A DNA stretch of 64,000 nucleotides from Flavobacterium anseongense. Its GTDB lineage: Bacteria > Bacteroidota > Bacteroidia > Flavobacteriales > Flavobacteriaceae. Numbering within the stretch: position 1 is the first letter of the stretch; each line of letters starts with the position of its first letter. Location: contig NZ_JAKIHN010000006.1 in assembly GCF_021608185.1 (NCBI RefSeq), forward strand, positions 143,755 to 207,754, given 5' to 3'. The translations under genes and the position numbers were made by a program. Positions 35,360 through 44,234 of the stretch are shown in pieces. Under the pieces are notes generated by a model. It did no database searches. It saw nothing but the letters and a program-made list of their open reading frames with translations, and was not told the origin of the DNA.

Positions 35360-36256
35360 ATGAAAAAAATTACCTTACTTTTTGTGTTAGCATTTGTCGT
35401 TAGCTGTCAGCAACAATCAAAAGATGAAGCTGATTTAAAAGCCGATTCGATAAAGAACGCTGTTTCTAATGCTCATAATGCTAAAAATTCTTTAGATTAT
35501 ATTGGGATTTACAAAGGAATTCTGCCTTGTGCCGATTGCCAGGGTTTGGATACCGAAATTGCTATCAATGAAAATGGTACTTTTTGTATTAAAACAAAAT
35601 ACGAAGGGAAAGGAGATAAAATCTTTGAGTTAAAAGGAAATTTTATTTGGAATAAAGCAGGAAACATTATTGTTTTAACCGATGTCAAAAATGCACCCAA
35701 TCAATATTTAGTGGGTGAAAATAAATTAACACAACTCGACATTTCAGGTAAAAAAATAACAGGTGATTTGGCGAGTGAATACATATTGGCAAAGCAACCA
35801 ACAGATACTGCAACTATAGAAACAGCCGAAGAAAAAAAGCATGCAACGGTTAATTTAAATAACAAAATGGAAGCTACAACGGTGATTAAAAAGGTAAATC
35901 CTGCTGTTGGCAAGTATACGTTAGCCGAAACCAAATGGAAGTTGGTTGTGTTAAATCAAAAAGTGGTAACTCAAAATGGGAATAAACCTTACTTCATTAA
36001 ACTAAATTCTAAAGACGGAAGATTCACAGCTTATGCCGGTTGCAATAGTATGATGGGAAATTATGTCATGCCTTCAGCCTATACTTTGTCTTTTTCTGAA
36101 GTAGCTGCCACTAAAATGGCTTGCCCAAACATGACTTTAGAAACACAGTTTTTCGCGTTGCTAGAAAAGACCAACAGTTATTTGCTCGATAATGAAACAT
36201 TGACTTTCTTTGGCAAAAGAAAAGCTCCATTAGCAAGATTTGAAGCGATTAAATAA
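35360..36256 (+). CDS. NlpE/META-domain lipoprotein
   Basis: A 298-residue lipoprotein with a signal peptide ending FVVSC (Cys16). It joins two domains: an NlpE N-terminal-like barrel (about 45-140) with the paired Cys motif LPCADCQG, and a META/HslJ-like domain (about 185-298, WKLVVLNQ, then FTAYAGCNSMMGNY, and KMACPNM). In E. coli NlpE senses surface contact and copper stress in the outer membrane; META proteins are linked to heat and antibiotic stress. It is likely an envelope-stress lipoprotein. The ruvX gene starts 5 bases after its stop. Confidence 0.85.
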   Translation: MKKITLLFVLAFVVSCQQQSKDEADLKADSIKNAVSNAHNAKNSLDYIGIYKGILPCADCQGLDTEIAINENGTFCIKTKYEGKGDKIFELKGNFIWNKAGNIIVLTDVKNAPNQYLVGENKLTQLDISGKKITGDLASEYILAKQPTDTATIETAEEKKHATVNLNNKMEATTVIKKVNPAVGKYTLAETKWKLVVLNQKVVTQNGNKPYFIKLNSKDGRFTAYAGCNSMMGNYVMPSAYTLSFSEVAATKMACPNMTLETQFFALLEKTNSYLLDNETLTFFGKRKAPLARFEAIK

Positions 36257-36261
36257 AACAA

Positions 36262-36678
36262 ATGGCAAGAATTCTCTCAATCGATTATGGAATAAAACGC
36301 ACCGGAATTGCCGTTACCGATGAGCTGCAAATCATTGCCTCCGGTTTGACAACGATTCCATCAGAAACTGCGATTGCTTTTTTGACTGCGTATTTTTCAA
36401 AAGAGAATGTTGCCAAAGTAATTATCGGCGAGCCAAAGCAAATGAATGGCGAACCATCCGAAAGTACTCCGATTATCGAAAAATTTGTAGCCAATTTTAA
36501 AACCGCTTTTCCCGAAATGAAGATGGAACGTGTTGATGAACGCTTTACTTCAAAAATGGCTTTTCAAACCATGATTGATAGTGGACTAAAAAAGAAACAG
36601 CGTCAGAATAAAGGATTGGTTGACGAAATTGCCGCCACCATTTTGCTTCAGGATTATTTGACAAGAAAAATGATTTAA
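36262..36678 (+). CDS. ruvX: Holliday junction resolvase-like RuvX (YqgF)
   Basis: A 138-residue RNase H-fold protein with ILSIDYGIKRTGIAVTD (Asp7), GEPKQMNGEPSE, and the DERFTSKMA segment. YqgF acts in 16S rRNA 5' end processing and can resolve junctions. It is full length and cytosolic. It starts 5 bases after the NlpE-like gene and is followed after 31 bases by def, so it is part of a small house-keeping operon. Confidence 0.92.
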   Translation: MARILSIDYGIKRTGIAVTDELQIIASGLTTIPSETAIAFLTAYFSKENVAKVIIGEPKQMNGEPSESTPIIEKFVANFKTAFPEMKMERVDERFTSKMAFQTMIDSGLKKKQRQNKGLVDEIAATILLQDYLTRKMI

Positions 36679-36684
36679 TTTCCC

Positions 36685-36692
36685 TATTTTTG
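36685..36692 (+). promoter_or_regulatory. -7 promoter box (TATTTTTG) of def
   Basis: An exact TAnnTTTG match 17 bases before the def ATG. A TTTG at 36657-36660 is the nearest -33-like box but is 24 bases away, a little long. Confidence 0.4.
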
Positions 36693-36709
36693 CAAAAAAA
36701 AAATCAAAA

Positions 36710-37300
36710 ATGATTATTCCTATTTACGGTTATGGCGAACCGGTTTTGCGACAAGTTGGAGAAGAAATTTCTCCCGATTATCCTAATCTGAAAGCTATTA
36801 TTGATAATATGTACGACACAATGTACAACGCTTTTGGTGTTGGATTAGCTGCGCCACAAGTGGGTTTGCCAATTCGTTTGTTTATTGTCGATACTGAACC
36901 TTTTAGTGATAACGATAATTTGACAAGTGAGGAACAGTTGCAACTTAAAAATTTCAAAAGAACTTTCATCAACGCCAAAATGCTTCTCGAAGATGGTGAA
37001 GAATGGGGATTTAATGAAGGTTGTTTAAGTATTCCCGATGTTCGCGAAGATGTTTACCGCAACGAAAGAATTACTATCGAATATTGTGATGAAAATTTCA
37101 ATAAAAAAACAGAAGTTTTTGATGGATTAATCGCTCGCGTTATCCAACATGAATACGATCATATCGAAGGAGTTTTGTTCACCGATAAAATTTCGACACT
37201 GAAAAAGACACTGATTAAAAAGAAGTTGCAAAACATCATGGACGGTAAAGCTTTCCCTGATTACAGAATGAAATTCGCCAATAAAAAAGGAAGAAACTAA
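36710..37300 (+). CDS. def: Peptide deformylase
   Basis: A 196-residue metallo-enzyme that removes the formyl group from new proteins. All three motifs are intact: GVGLAAPQVG (43-52), EGCLSIP (103-109, metal-binding Cys105) and HEYDH (147-151, with His147, Glu148, His151). It has a longer insert between motifs 1 and 2 than E. coli Def, with NLTSEEQLQLK, as in other Bacteroidetes. It is cytosolic and essential in most bacteria. It follows ruvX and is followed by a hairpin repeat. Confidence 0.96.
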   Translation: MIIPIYGYGEPVLRQVGEEISPDYPNLKAIIDNMYDTMYNAFGVGLAAPQVGLPIRLFIVDTEPFSDNDNLTSEEQLQLKNFKRTFINAKMLLEDGEEWGFNEGCLSIPDVREDVYRNERITIEYCDENFNKKTEVFDGLIARVIQHEYDHIEGVLFTDKISTLKKTLIKKKLQNIMDGKAFPDYRMKFANKKGRN

Positions 37301-37302
37301 GA

Positions 37303-37380
37303 AATTCCAATTTTTTAAATCCCAAATTCCAATAAAACGTATCTTTTTGGAATTTGGAATTTGATATTTGGAATTTGAAT
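37303..37380. repeat. Short-period hairpin repeat (CCAAATTCC / GGAATTTGG units)
   Basis: The left half has AAATTCC and CCCAAATTCC units; the right half has three GGAATTTG-type units in inverted orientation. It lies between def and the DUF5606 gene. The right half supplies the TTTG box (37360-37363) of the promoter of that gene. Confidence 0.68.
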
Positions 37381-37392
37381 TATATATATTTG
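37360..37392 (+). promoter_or_regulatory. Promoter of the DUF5606 gene
   Basis: TTTG (37360-37363) lies 21 bases before TATATTTG (37385-37392), an exact -7 match. The ATG is at 37415. The -33 box falls inside the hairpin repeat. Confidence 0.6.
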
Positions 37393-37414
37393 TGCCCTTA
37401 ATTAAAATTTAAAA

Positions 37415-37894
37415 ATGAACTTAGAAAAAATATTAGCCATTGCCGGAAAACCAGGATTGTTTGAATTGAAATTACAAACACGTTCAGGCTTTTTAGCGGA
37501 ATCATTACTAGACGGAAAGAAGATTACAGTTGGGTTGAGAAGTAATGTTAGTTTGCTTTCGGAAATATCAATGTATACTTATAGCGCAGAAAAGCCGTTG
37601 GTAGAAATTATGCGAGCTATTGCAATCAAAGAAAATGAAGGCCCAACAGCCGTTTCACATAAAGATGATAATGCTAAATTAATAGCTTATTTTCAGGAAA
37701 TTTTACCGGATTATGACGAAGACAGAGTTTATGCTTCTGACATTAAAAAATTATTGAACTGGTACAATATTCTTCAATCTAAAGGAATGGTTTCAAAAGA
37801 AGAACCTAAAATAGAAGATGCCGAAACAGTAAAAGAACAAGTAGTAGAAGAAGTAAAAGCCGAAAAAGCAGCTAAGTCTAAAGCCAAAAAATAG
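37415..37894 (+). CDS. DUF5606 domain protein
   Basis: A 159-residue cytosolic protein. The conserved domain covers residues 1-130 (LEKILAIAGKPGLFELKLQTRSGFLAESL, then KITVGLRSNVSLLSEISMYT). The last 30 residues are Lys, Glu and Ala rich and probably disordered. The family is restricted to Bacteroidetes and its role is unknown; a Tudor/SH3-like beta barrel followed by a helical part is my reading of the pattern. It often lies close to def in Flavobacteriia. It has its own promoter and a terminator. Confidence 0.87.
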   Translation: MNLEKILAIAGKPGLFELKLQTRSGFLAESLLDGKKITVGLRSNVSLLSEISMYTYSAEKPLVEIMRAIAIKENEGPTAVSHKDDNAKLIAYFQEILPDYDEDRVYASDIKKLLNWYNILQSKGMVSKEEPKIEDAETVKEQVVEEVKAEKAAKSKAKK

Positions 37895-37916
37895 TTAATT
37901 ACTTTCTAATAAATAT

Positions 37917-37953
37917 AAATCCTATTGCTGAATTTCAGTGATAGGATTTTTTA
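37917..37953 (+). terminator. Terminator of the DUF5606 gene
   Basis: AAATCCTAT pairs with ATAGGATTT, with inner CTG/CAG pairs and a 5-base loop, followed by TTTTTTATTTTT. Confidence 0.8.
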
Positions 37954-38030
37954 TTTTTACTATATGATGAATGATAGAAAATAGAGTTTGATAAAATCAT
38001 AAATGCTAATTTATAATTTAAAAATAATAA

Positions 38031-38804
38031 ATGAACACACGTCAACAGCAACTCGAAGCTTTCAACAGATTACTTGATATTATGGATGATTTGCGTGAAA
38101 AATGTCCGTGGGATAAAAAGCAAACACTCGAAAGTCTGCGTCATCTTACCATCGAAGAAACTTATGAATTAGGCGATGCGATTTTAAATAACGATTTGCC
38201 CGAAATCAAAAAAGAGCTTGGCGACTTGTTATTGCACATAGTATTTTACGCCAAGATAGGAAGCGAAACCAATGATTTTGATATGGCTGATGTGTGCAAT
38301 GATATTTGTGATAAGTTAATCCATAGGCATCCTCATATTTACGGCGATGTTGTCGTTGCCGATGAAGAAGAAGTAAAGCAAAACTGGGAAAAACTAAAAC
38401 TTAAAGAAGGGAAAAAATCAGTATTAGAAGGTGTTCCGAAAAGTTTACCGGCATTGGTAAAAGCAAGCCGAATACAGGATAAAGTAAAAGGTGTTGGCTT
38501 TGATTGGGAAGAACCACATCAGGTTTGGGACAAAGTGCAGGAAGAGTTACAGGAGTTGCAGGAAGAAGTCAAAGTTGGCAATCAAGACAAGATAGAAGCA
38601 GAGTTTGGCGATGTTTTATTCTCGATGATTAATTACGCCCGATTTCTAAAAGTAAATCCTGAAGATGCTCTAGAACGCACCAATAAAAAATTCATGAAGC
38701 GATTCATATATCTCGAAAGCAAAGCCAGCGAACTCGGAAAGCCATTAATGGATATGACCTTAGCGGAAATGGACGTTTTCTGGAATGAAGCTAAAAAGCT
38801 TTAG
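38031..38804 (+). CDS. mazG: Nucleoside triphosphate pyrophosphohydrolase MazG
   Basis: A 257-residue protein with two MazG domains: the first with CPWDKKQTLESLRHLTIEETYEL and KELGDLLLHIVFYA, the second with KVQEELQELQEEV and AEFGDVLFSMINYAR. The EExxE and ExxD metal-binding acids are visible in both. It cleaves nucleoside triphosphates to monophosphates and pyrophosphate and cleans the pool of altered nucleotides. It is a normal-length enzyme. The gene is convergent with the RCC1-repeat gene with only 12 bases between. Confidence 0.94.
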   Translation: MNTRQQQLEAFNRLLDIMDDLREKCPWDKKQTLESLRHLTIEETYELGDAILNNDLPEIKKELGDLLLHIVFYAKIGSETNDFDMADVCNDICDKLIHRHPHIYGDVVVADEEEVKQNWEKLKLKEGKKSVLEGVPKSLPALVKASRIQDKVKGVGFDWEEPHQVWDKVQEELQELQEEVKVGNQDKIEAEFGDVLFSMINYARFLKVNPEDALERTNKKFMKRFIYLESKASELGKPLMDMTLAEMDVFWNEAKKL

Positions 38805-38816
38805 TACTTGAACTGC

Positions 38817-40193
38817 TTAATTTTTAATGAATTTCAACCGTTGCGAAAAACTGTCCGCATTTATATTTAAGATATAAATACCTTTTTGCAACTGGCTGAC
38901 GTCAATTGAATTAAAATTATAGTTACTTGACAACAATGTTTTACCTGTAATGTCATAAACAGTTATAGATTGAATCATCAAATTTTGCCCGTTTTGTATA
39001 AAAAGGGTATTTTCAACTGGACTTGGATAAATTGTAAATGCGTCTAGATTGGATTGCGCTTGCGATAATTGTGATGGACAAGTCACAAAAACCAAACTTT
39101 CTGAACTCGTAGCTAGTCCTGAAGTACCATTTCCAAGTTGTCCATAACTATTCCATCCCCAAGTATATATTCTGTTATCATTGGTAAGTGCCGCTCCACA
39201 GGAATATCCAACTGAGACCATTTTCCAGTTAGATGCTGTTCCCATTTGAGTGAATGAAGTGGTAGGGGATATCAGTCCATTAGGATATCCTAATTTTTTA
39301 CCGCAAAACCACAAAGTACCATCTGTTTTTATAATTGCGGTAGTATCATCTCCGCAGTCTATGCTCTTAACATAATAACTTGGGCAACCAGCACAATAAG
39401 TACCACCACGCTGACCATAAGTATTGCTACCCCAAGGAATAATCTGACTAGTAGTTTGTTTAACATCAAAGCTATGGGTTCCGCCTGCAGACATCGAAGC
39501 AACGCCTGTATTTGGAGTGTCACGTATCGTTGGATATTGGATACTTGAGTATGGTGAAGTAACTCCAATTGGACTTCCGGAGTCAGTACCCCAACCCCAT
39601 ATAGTACCGTTAGATTTGAGTGCTAAAGAAAATGCATCTCCAGCGGATACTTTTACCCAGTTTGTATCTGTGCCAACCTGAGCAGGGACATTTCGGTCAA
39701 AAGGTCCGCCATAGGATACAGTATTTCCCAATGCATAGAGATTGCTTTCTCCCCAAGACCAACATGTACCATTTGATTTGACAGCTATTGCGTGTCCATA
39801 ACCTGCTGAAAAGCTTATCCAATCTGTATCTGTACCGACTGGGACCGGAGTTAATTTATCTACAAAAGTTCCATCCCCTAGTTGTCCGGCAATATTTCTT
39901 CCCCATGACCAAAGACTACCATTTTCTTTTTGAGCGAGGTTAAAGGTTTTTGGTCCTTGGCCTGCAGAAATAGCTTCCCAGTCATTATCAGTACCCACCT
40001 GAACTGGTGTACTCGAATTCACAATGGTACCAATGCCCAATTCACCATAACGGTTATTGCCCCATGACCATAGTGTTCCGTCATTGGCAATGGCTAATAT
40101 TTGATCATAGCCAGCAGAAACAGCTTTCCAGCATTGTGAAAAGGAAGTATTTGAATAAAAGAAGATAACTATTGCAAAAAAAAGTTTTTTCAT
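38817..40193 (-). CDS. Secreted RCC1-repeat protein with T9SS sorting signal
   Basis: A 458-residue protein with a signal peptide (1-19, ending SFSQ). Seven or so RCC1-type repeats of about 50 residues follow (WSWGNNRYGELGIGT, WSWGRNIAGQLGDGT, ending WGWNSYGQLGNGT), likely a seven-blade propeller. The last 75 residues (FTIYPSPVENTLFIQNG to GIYILNINADSFSQRLKFIKN) are a T9SS type A sorting domain. The frame is open to an ATG at 40214, but a promoter box at 40213-40220 overlaps it, so the start at 40193 is chosen. The function is unknown; probably binding on the cell surface. Confidence 0.86.
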   Translation of the reverse strand: MKKLFFAIVIFFYSNTSFSQCWKAVSAGYDQILAIANDGTLWSWGNNRYGELGIGTIVNSSTPVQVGTDNDWEAISAGQGPKTFNLAQKENGSLWSWGRNIAGQLGDGTFVDKLTPVPVGTDTDWISFSAGYGHAIAVKSNGTCWSWGESNLYALGNTVSYGGPFDRNVPAQVGTDTNWVKVSAGDAFSLALKSNGTIWGWGTDSGSPIGVTSPYSSIQYPTIRDTPNTGVASMSAGGTHSFDVKQTTSQIIPWGSNTYGQRGGTYCAGCPSYYVKSIDCGDDTTAIIKTDGTLWFCGKKLGYPNGLISPTTSFTQMGTASNWKMVSVGYSCGAALTNDNRIYTWGWNSYGQLGNGTSGLATSSESLVFVTCPSQLSQAQSNLDAFTIYPSPVENTLFIQNGQNLMIQSITVYDITGKTLLSSNYNFNSIDVSQLQKGIYILNINADSFSQRLKFIKN

Positions 40194-40212
40194 GTCAGGT
40201 TTTTTGAAGTAC

Positions 40213-40220
40213 AAATGTAT
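40213..40220 (-). promoter_or_regulatory. -7 promoter box (TACATTTG)
   Basis: An exact TAnnTTTG match on the minus strand, 19 bases before the ATG at 40193 of the RCC1-repeat gene. It decides the start. Confidence 0.55.
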
Positions 40221-40279
40221 ATAATTTTAAATCAATCATATATTCAAATTTTTATCCTTTCGGGTTTGGTTGAAATTCC

Positions 40280-40287
40280 TATATTTG
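40280..40287 (+). promoter_or_regulatory. -7 promoter box (TATATTTG)
   Basis: An exact TAnnTTTG match 22 bases before the permease ATG at 40310. Confidence 0.5.
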
Positions 40288-40309
40288 AAGTTAATCAATA
40301 AACCAAAAC

Positions 40310-41758
40310 ATGTCAGAAACTAAACACCATTTACAACGTTCATTAGGATTAATAGATGCGACAAGTATAGTCGCGGGTTCCATGATAGGTTCCGGAATTT
40401 TTGTCGTAACCGTTTATATGGCACGCGATTTAGGTTCAGCAGCATGGATTTTAATCACATGGGTAATAACAGGATTACTAACCATGTCAGCAGCTTTAAG
40501 CTATGGCGAATTGGCCGGAATGATGCCAAAAGCAGGAGGACAATTTGTATACATTCAACGTGCGTATGGAAAACTGGCTTCCTTTCTTTATGGCTGGACG
40601 GTTTTTACCGTAATTCAAACCGGTGTAATTGCGGCAGTTGCCGTTACATTCGCCAATTATACTGCTGTTTTCTTCCCAATTTTACAGGATGAGATTTTCA
40701 AGGTCGGCGATTTTTTTGTTTTTAAAAACAGCCAGATTTTGGCGATTTTATGTATCATTTTATTGACATACATCAACACCAAAGGAATTAAAAACGGGAA
40801 AACCATTCAACTAGTTTTTACTTCAGCCAAGCTGATTGCGCTGTTTGCCTTGATTGGTTTTGGATTGTATATAGGTTTCCATACAGATACTTTTTCAAAT
40901 AATTTCACCAATACATGGGAAGCAAGTAAAACGGTTTTAGATGAAACAACTAAAACCGTAACGGTTACAAAACTTACTGGTATTGCCTTGGCCGGAGCTA
41001 TCGGTGCTACAATCATTAACTCTTTGTTTTCGAGTGATGCCTGGAATAATGTGACTTTTATTGCCGGAGAAATAAAAGATCCAAAAAAGAATATTCCGAG
41101 AAGTTTGTTTTTGGGGACATTGATAGTCACCGTTATTTATATTTTGGCCAATATTGCTTATTTGGCTTTATTACCACTAAACGGAACCGTTGAAGGTTCG
41201 GTAACAGATAACGGAATTATGTTTGCTGCTCAGGATAGAGTAGGTACTGCTGCAGCCAATATGATAATGGGAAACATTGGCGTTTTTGCTATGGCAGCAT
41301 TAATTATGATTTCGACCTTTGGTTGTAACAGCGGATTGATATTATCGGGCGGAAGATTGTTTTATGCAATGGCTAAAGACAGTTTGTTCTTTAAGGGAGC
41401 AGGAGAATTAAACCAACACGATGTTCCGGCTAAAGCGCTTTGGTTTCAATGTATTTGGGCTTGTATTCTTTGTTCATCCGGAAAATATGGCGCTTTGTTG
41501 ACGTATGCTACTTTTGCATCCTTACTTTTTTATATTCTCACCATTTACGGAATATTCATTCTCAGAAAAAAAGAACCCAATGCCGAAAGACCATACAAAG
41601 CTTTTGGTTATCCATTAATTCCGGCATTGTATATAATTTTAACCGCAGCGATTTGTGTAGCGCTGTTAATCAATGACACGCTGAGCACTGGTTTGGGATT
41701 GGGAATTGTAGCAATCGGAATTCCGGTTTATTATCTTTTTCTCAATAAGAAGAAATAA
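40310..41758 (+). CDS. APC-family amino acid permease
   Basis: A 482-residue protein with twelve predicted membrane helices. The first helix has GSMIGSGIFVV, the substrate-backbone binding motif of amino-acid, polyamine and organocation transporters; SYGELAGMMPKAGGQFVYIQRAYG follows. It imports or exchanges an amino acid in the inner membrane. The specificity cannot be told from sequence alone; the layout is like basic-amino-acid or LAT-type exchangers. It ends with a basic tail. A strong terminator follows. Confidence 0.92.
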   Translation: MSETKHHLQRSLGLIDATSIVAGSMIGSGIFVVTVYMARDLGSAAWILITWVITGLLTMSAALSYGELAGMMPKAGGQFVYIQRAYGKLASFLYGWTVFTVIQTGVIAAVAVTFANYTAVFFPILQDEIFKVGDFFVFKNSQILAILCIILLTYINTKGIKNGKTIQLVFTSAKLIALFALIGFGLYIGFHTDTFSNNFTNTWEASKTVLDETTKTVTVTKLTGIALAGAIGATIINSLFSSDAWNNVTFIAGEIKDPKKNIPRSLFLGTLIVTVIYILANIAYLALLPLNGTVEGSVTDNGIMFAAQDRVGTAAANMIMGNIGVFAMAALIMISTFGCNSGLILSGGRLFYAMAKDSLFFKGAGELNQHDVPAKALWFQCIWACILCSSGKYGALLTYATFASLLFYILTIYGIFILRKKEPNAERPYKAFGYPLIPALYIILTAAICVALLINDTLSTGLGLGIVAIGIPVYYLFLNKKK

Positions 41759-41762
41759 AAAA

Positions 41763-41798
41763 AATCCCCGATTTGAAACTTCAAGTCGGGGATTTTTT
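41763..41798. terminator. Bidirectional terminator between convergent genes
   Basis: AATCCCCGA pairs with TCGGGGATT, with an inner TTGA/TCAA stem and T-run on the right and A-run on the left. It serves the permease gene and the cyclophilin-FKBP gene at 41814. Confidence 0.85.
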
Positions 41799-41813
41799 AT
41801 TGTATTCTGTTTA

Positions 41814-43061
41814 TTATTGTTTTGTAACTGGCACTGGTGCCGGTAGTGTTTCCAATAGTTCAATTTCAAAAATGATATTAGCGTTTGGTGGAATTACATT
41901 TCCGGCTCCTCTTTCACCATATCCTAATTTTGAGGGAATGAAAGCCAAAAGTGTATCTCCAAAATTCATAAGGTTTAGTGCTTCAATAAACCCCGGAATT
42001 AAACCGTCTTTTTTTCCGTAAGGAAATGGAAATGGTTGGTAACCGTTTTGTTTTGCTCTGTTTTCATCATATTTACCACATTCTTTATTTACGTTTTCCA
42101 TGCTGCTGTCAAAAAGACTACCATCTTCTAAATAACCTGCATAGTTAATGTAAACATTTGCGCCTTCAGCCGGTTTTTTACCTGCACCGGTTTTGATGAT
42201 TTTATATTTTAAACCACTGGCAGTTTCAGTTGCTGTTGCTTTAGTTTCGTTTAAATATTTTGCTTTTGCCGCAATTACAGCACCAAATTTAGCATTGTAC
42301 TCTGATTTTTTTTGCGCTTCTAATTCAATTTGTTTTCTTTGATTTTCAGCTGCAATGGCTTCTTCTTTTGCGTCATCTGCTGCTTTATTTGCCATATAAT
42401 CTGCGAACGTTTTTGCAGCATCAAATTTCTTTGCATCAGCACCTTTTCTGGTGATAGTGATTTTGTTAATTATATCATCTTGTTTGATGGCGTTTACAAC
42501 ATCCTGTCCGTTTACTACATGACCGAAAACCGTATGCTTTCCGTCTAACCATGGAGTTTCTTTGTGTGTTATAAAAAACTGAGAGCCATTTGTTTTTGGA
42601 CCTGAATTTGCCATAGATAAAATTCCAGGACCATTGTGTTTTAACTCGGCAACAATTTCATCTTTGAACGAATAACCCGGTCCTCCGGAACCATTACCTT
42701 GTGGGTCACCACCCTGAATCATAAAGTCGGCAATTACCCGGTGGAATTTTAAACCATTATAAAAAGGTTTCCCTTTTAGCTTTTCATCGGTTACAGAAGC
42801 ATTTGTTCCTTCGGCAAGCGAAATAAAATTGGCCACGGTTACCGGAGTTTTTTGATATTCTAATTGAATAAGGATTTTTCCTTTTGCCGTTTCAATTTCA
42901 GCAAATATTCCCTGGTCAGTTGAAGGTGTTGCCGATTTTTTTTCTGTAACAGTAAACTTTGGTCCAGTTGATTTTGCCGCTGGTTTCTTTTTGGTTTGAG
43001 CTGTGGCACTCATCATACCTATACAAACTAAAAGAAGAATGTTGAATTTAATTTTACTCAT
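41814..43061 (-). CDS. Cyclophilin-FKBP fusion peptidyl-prolyl isomerase (copy 1)
   Basis: A 415-residue secreted isomerase. A signal peptide (1-22, ending TAQ) is followed by a cyclophilin domain (about 50-210) with [21 protein letters not shown] and [21 protein letters not shown], a charged helical link (about 225-285) and an FKBP domain (about 290-410) with [27 protein letters not shown] and [15 protein letters not shown]. Both isomerase folds keep their active-site residues. It would speed proline isomerisation in the periplasm or at the outer membrane. It is followed by a paralogue and by gldI upstream, in one direction. Confidence 0.92.
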   Translation of the reverse strand: MSKIKFNILLLVCIGMMSATAQTKKKPAAKSTGPKFTVTEKKSATPSTDQGIFAEIETAKGKILIQLEYQKTPVTVANFISLAEGTNASVTDEKLKGKPFYNGLKFHRVIADFMIQGGDPQGNGSGGPGYSFKDEIVAELKHNGPGILSMANSGPKTNGSQFFITHKETPWLDGKHTVFGHVVNGQDVVNAIKQDDIINKITITRKGADAKKFDAAKTFADYMANKAADDAKEEAIAAENQRKQIELEAQKKSEYNAKFGAVIAAKAKYLNETKATATETASGLKYKIIKTGAGKKPAEGANVYINYAGYLEDGSLFDSSMENVNKECGKYDENRAKQNGYQPFPFPYGKKDGLIPGFIEALNLMNFGDTLLAFIPSKLGYGERGAGNVIPPNANIIFEIELLETLPAPVPVTKQ

Positions 43062-43103
43062 GATTTATTAATTTATTACTTATGGTTTATTAATGATTAT
43101 AAT

Positions 43104-44234
43104 TTATTTTTTTAATTCTACTTCAAAAATCAAATTGGCGTTTGGCGGAATCACATTTCCTGCGCCTTGTTCACCGTAACCAAGATTAAACGGAATAAAG
43201 AAAACTGCTTTTTCACCCCTTTTCAATTTACTTAATCCTTCTATAAAACCGGGGATCATTCTATTTGAACCTATTACATAAGGCAGGGCTGAATATCCGT
43301 TTTGCATCGCTCTTTGTTCGTCAAACTTACCAAATTCTTTGGCAACATTTGGGCTGCTCGTATCAAAAAGCGTTCCGTCTTCTAAAAAGCCGGAGTATTC
43401 TATAGCAACAGTTTCTCCCTCTTTTGGTTTATCACCATTCGATTTTTGAGTGATTTTAAACTTGAATCCGGATGACGTTTTGGTTGCCGATTTCTTTAAT
43501 TCATTGAAATATGAAACTTTTTGTTCTATTACTATTTTATATTTCGCATCATAGATTTTTTTGTTTTCAGCATCAATGGCAGCTTGTTTCTTTTGATTTT
43601 CCGCTTCAGCTTTGAAATAATCATTAAAGATTTTTACGGCATCAAATTTCTTTACTGCTTCACCTTTTCTAATGATTTTTACTGTTTTAATATAATCGTC
43701 TTGGACAATGTTCTCGGCTACAGCCAATCCGTCTCCAACCACACAACCAAAAACGGTATGTTTTCCGTCTAACCACGGTGTATCTTTCAAAGTGATAAAG
43801 AACTGACTACTATTGGTATTGGGACCCGAATTAGCCATTGATAAAACTCCAGCTCTGTCATGTCGCAAATCGGTAAATTCATCTCTGCATTTATAACCTG
43901 CATCACCCGAACCATTTCCTAGAGGGTCACCCGTCTGAATCATAAAATCTTCATTGTCTCCATTTGATTTAGAGATAACGCGGTGAAATTTTAAGCCATC
44001 ATAAAAAGGTTTTCCTTTAAATTCTTTGGACACAAATTGGTTTTTACCTTCGGCCAAGGTCACAAAATTAGCTACCATTGTTGGCGCTTTTTGGTATTCG
44101 AGTTCTAGTAAAATGTTTCCTTTTGAGGTTTCTATTTCGGCATATAAGCCATCTTTTAAGTCTTTATATTCGTCTTTACAGGAAGTAAGACTAAGAGAAA
44201 TAATCGCTAAAAGAAGGTAAATATTTTTATTCAT
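43104..44234 (-). CDS. Cyclophilin-FKBP fusion lipoprotein (copy 2)
   Basis: A 376-residue lipoprotein isomerase. The signal peptide ends SLTSC, so Cys is lipidated. The domain order matches copy 1: cyclophilin (FHRVISKSNGDNEDFMIQTG, SQFFITLKDTPWLDG), helical link, FKBP ([29 protein letters not shown]). The ATG at 44234 is chosen because it leads directly into the lipobox; it overlaps the end of gldI by 8 bases, so the genes are coupled. An upstream in-frame start at 44285 lies inside gldI. The cyclophilin has a small insert (SNGDNE). Confidence 0.9.
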   Translation of the reverse strand: MNKNIYLLLAIISLSLTSCKDEYKDLKDGLYAEIETSKGNILLELEYQKAPTMVANFVTLAEGKNQFVSKEFKGKPFYDGLKFHRVISKSNGDNEDFMIQTGDPLGNGSGDAGYKCRDEFTDLRHDRAGVLSMANSGPNTNSSQFFITLKDTPWLDGKHTVFGCVVGDGLAVAENIVQDDYIKTVKIIRKGEAVKKFDAVKIFNDYFKAEAENQKKQAAIDAENKKIYDAKYKIVIEQKVSYFNELKKSATKTSSGFKFKITQKSNGDKPKEGETVAIEYSGFLEDGTLFDTSSPNVAKEFGKFDEQRAMQNGYSALPYVIGSNRMIPGFIEGLSKLKRGEKAVFFIPFNLGYGEQGAGNVIPPNANLIFEVELKK

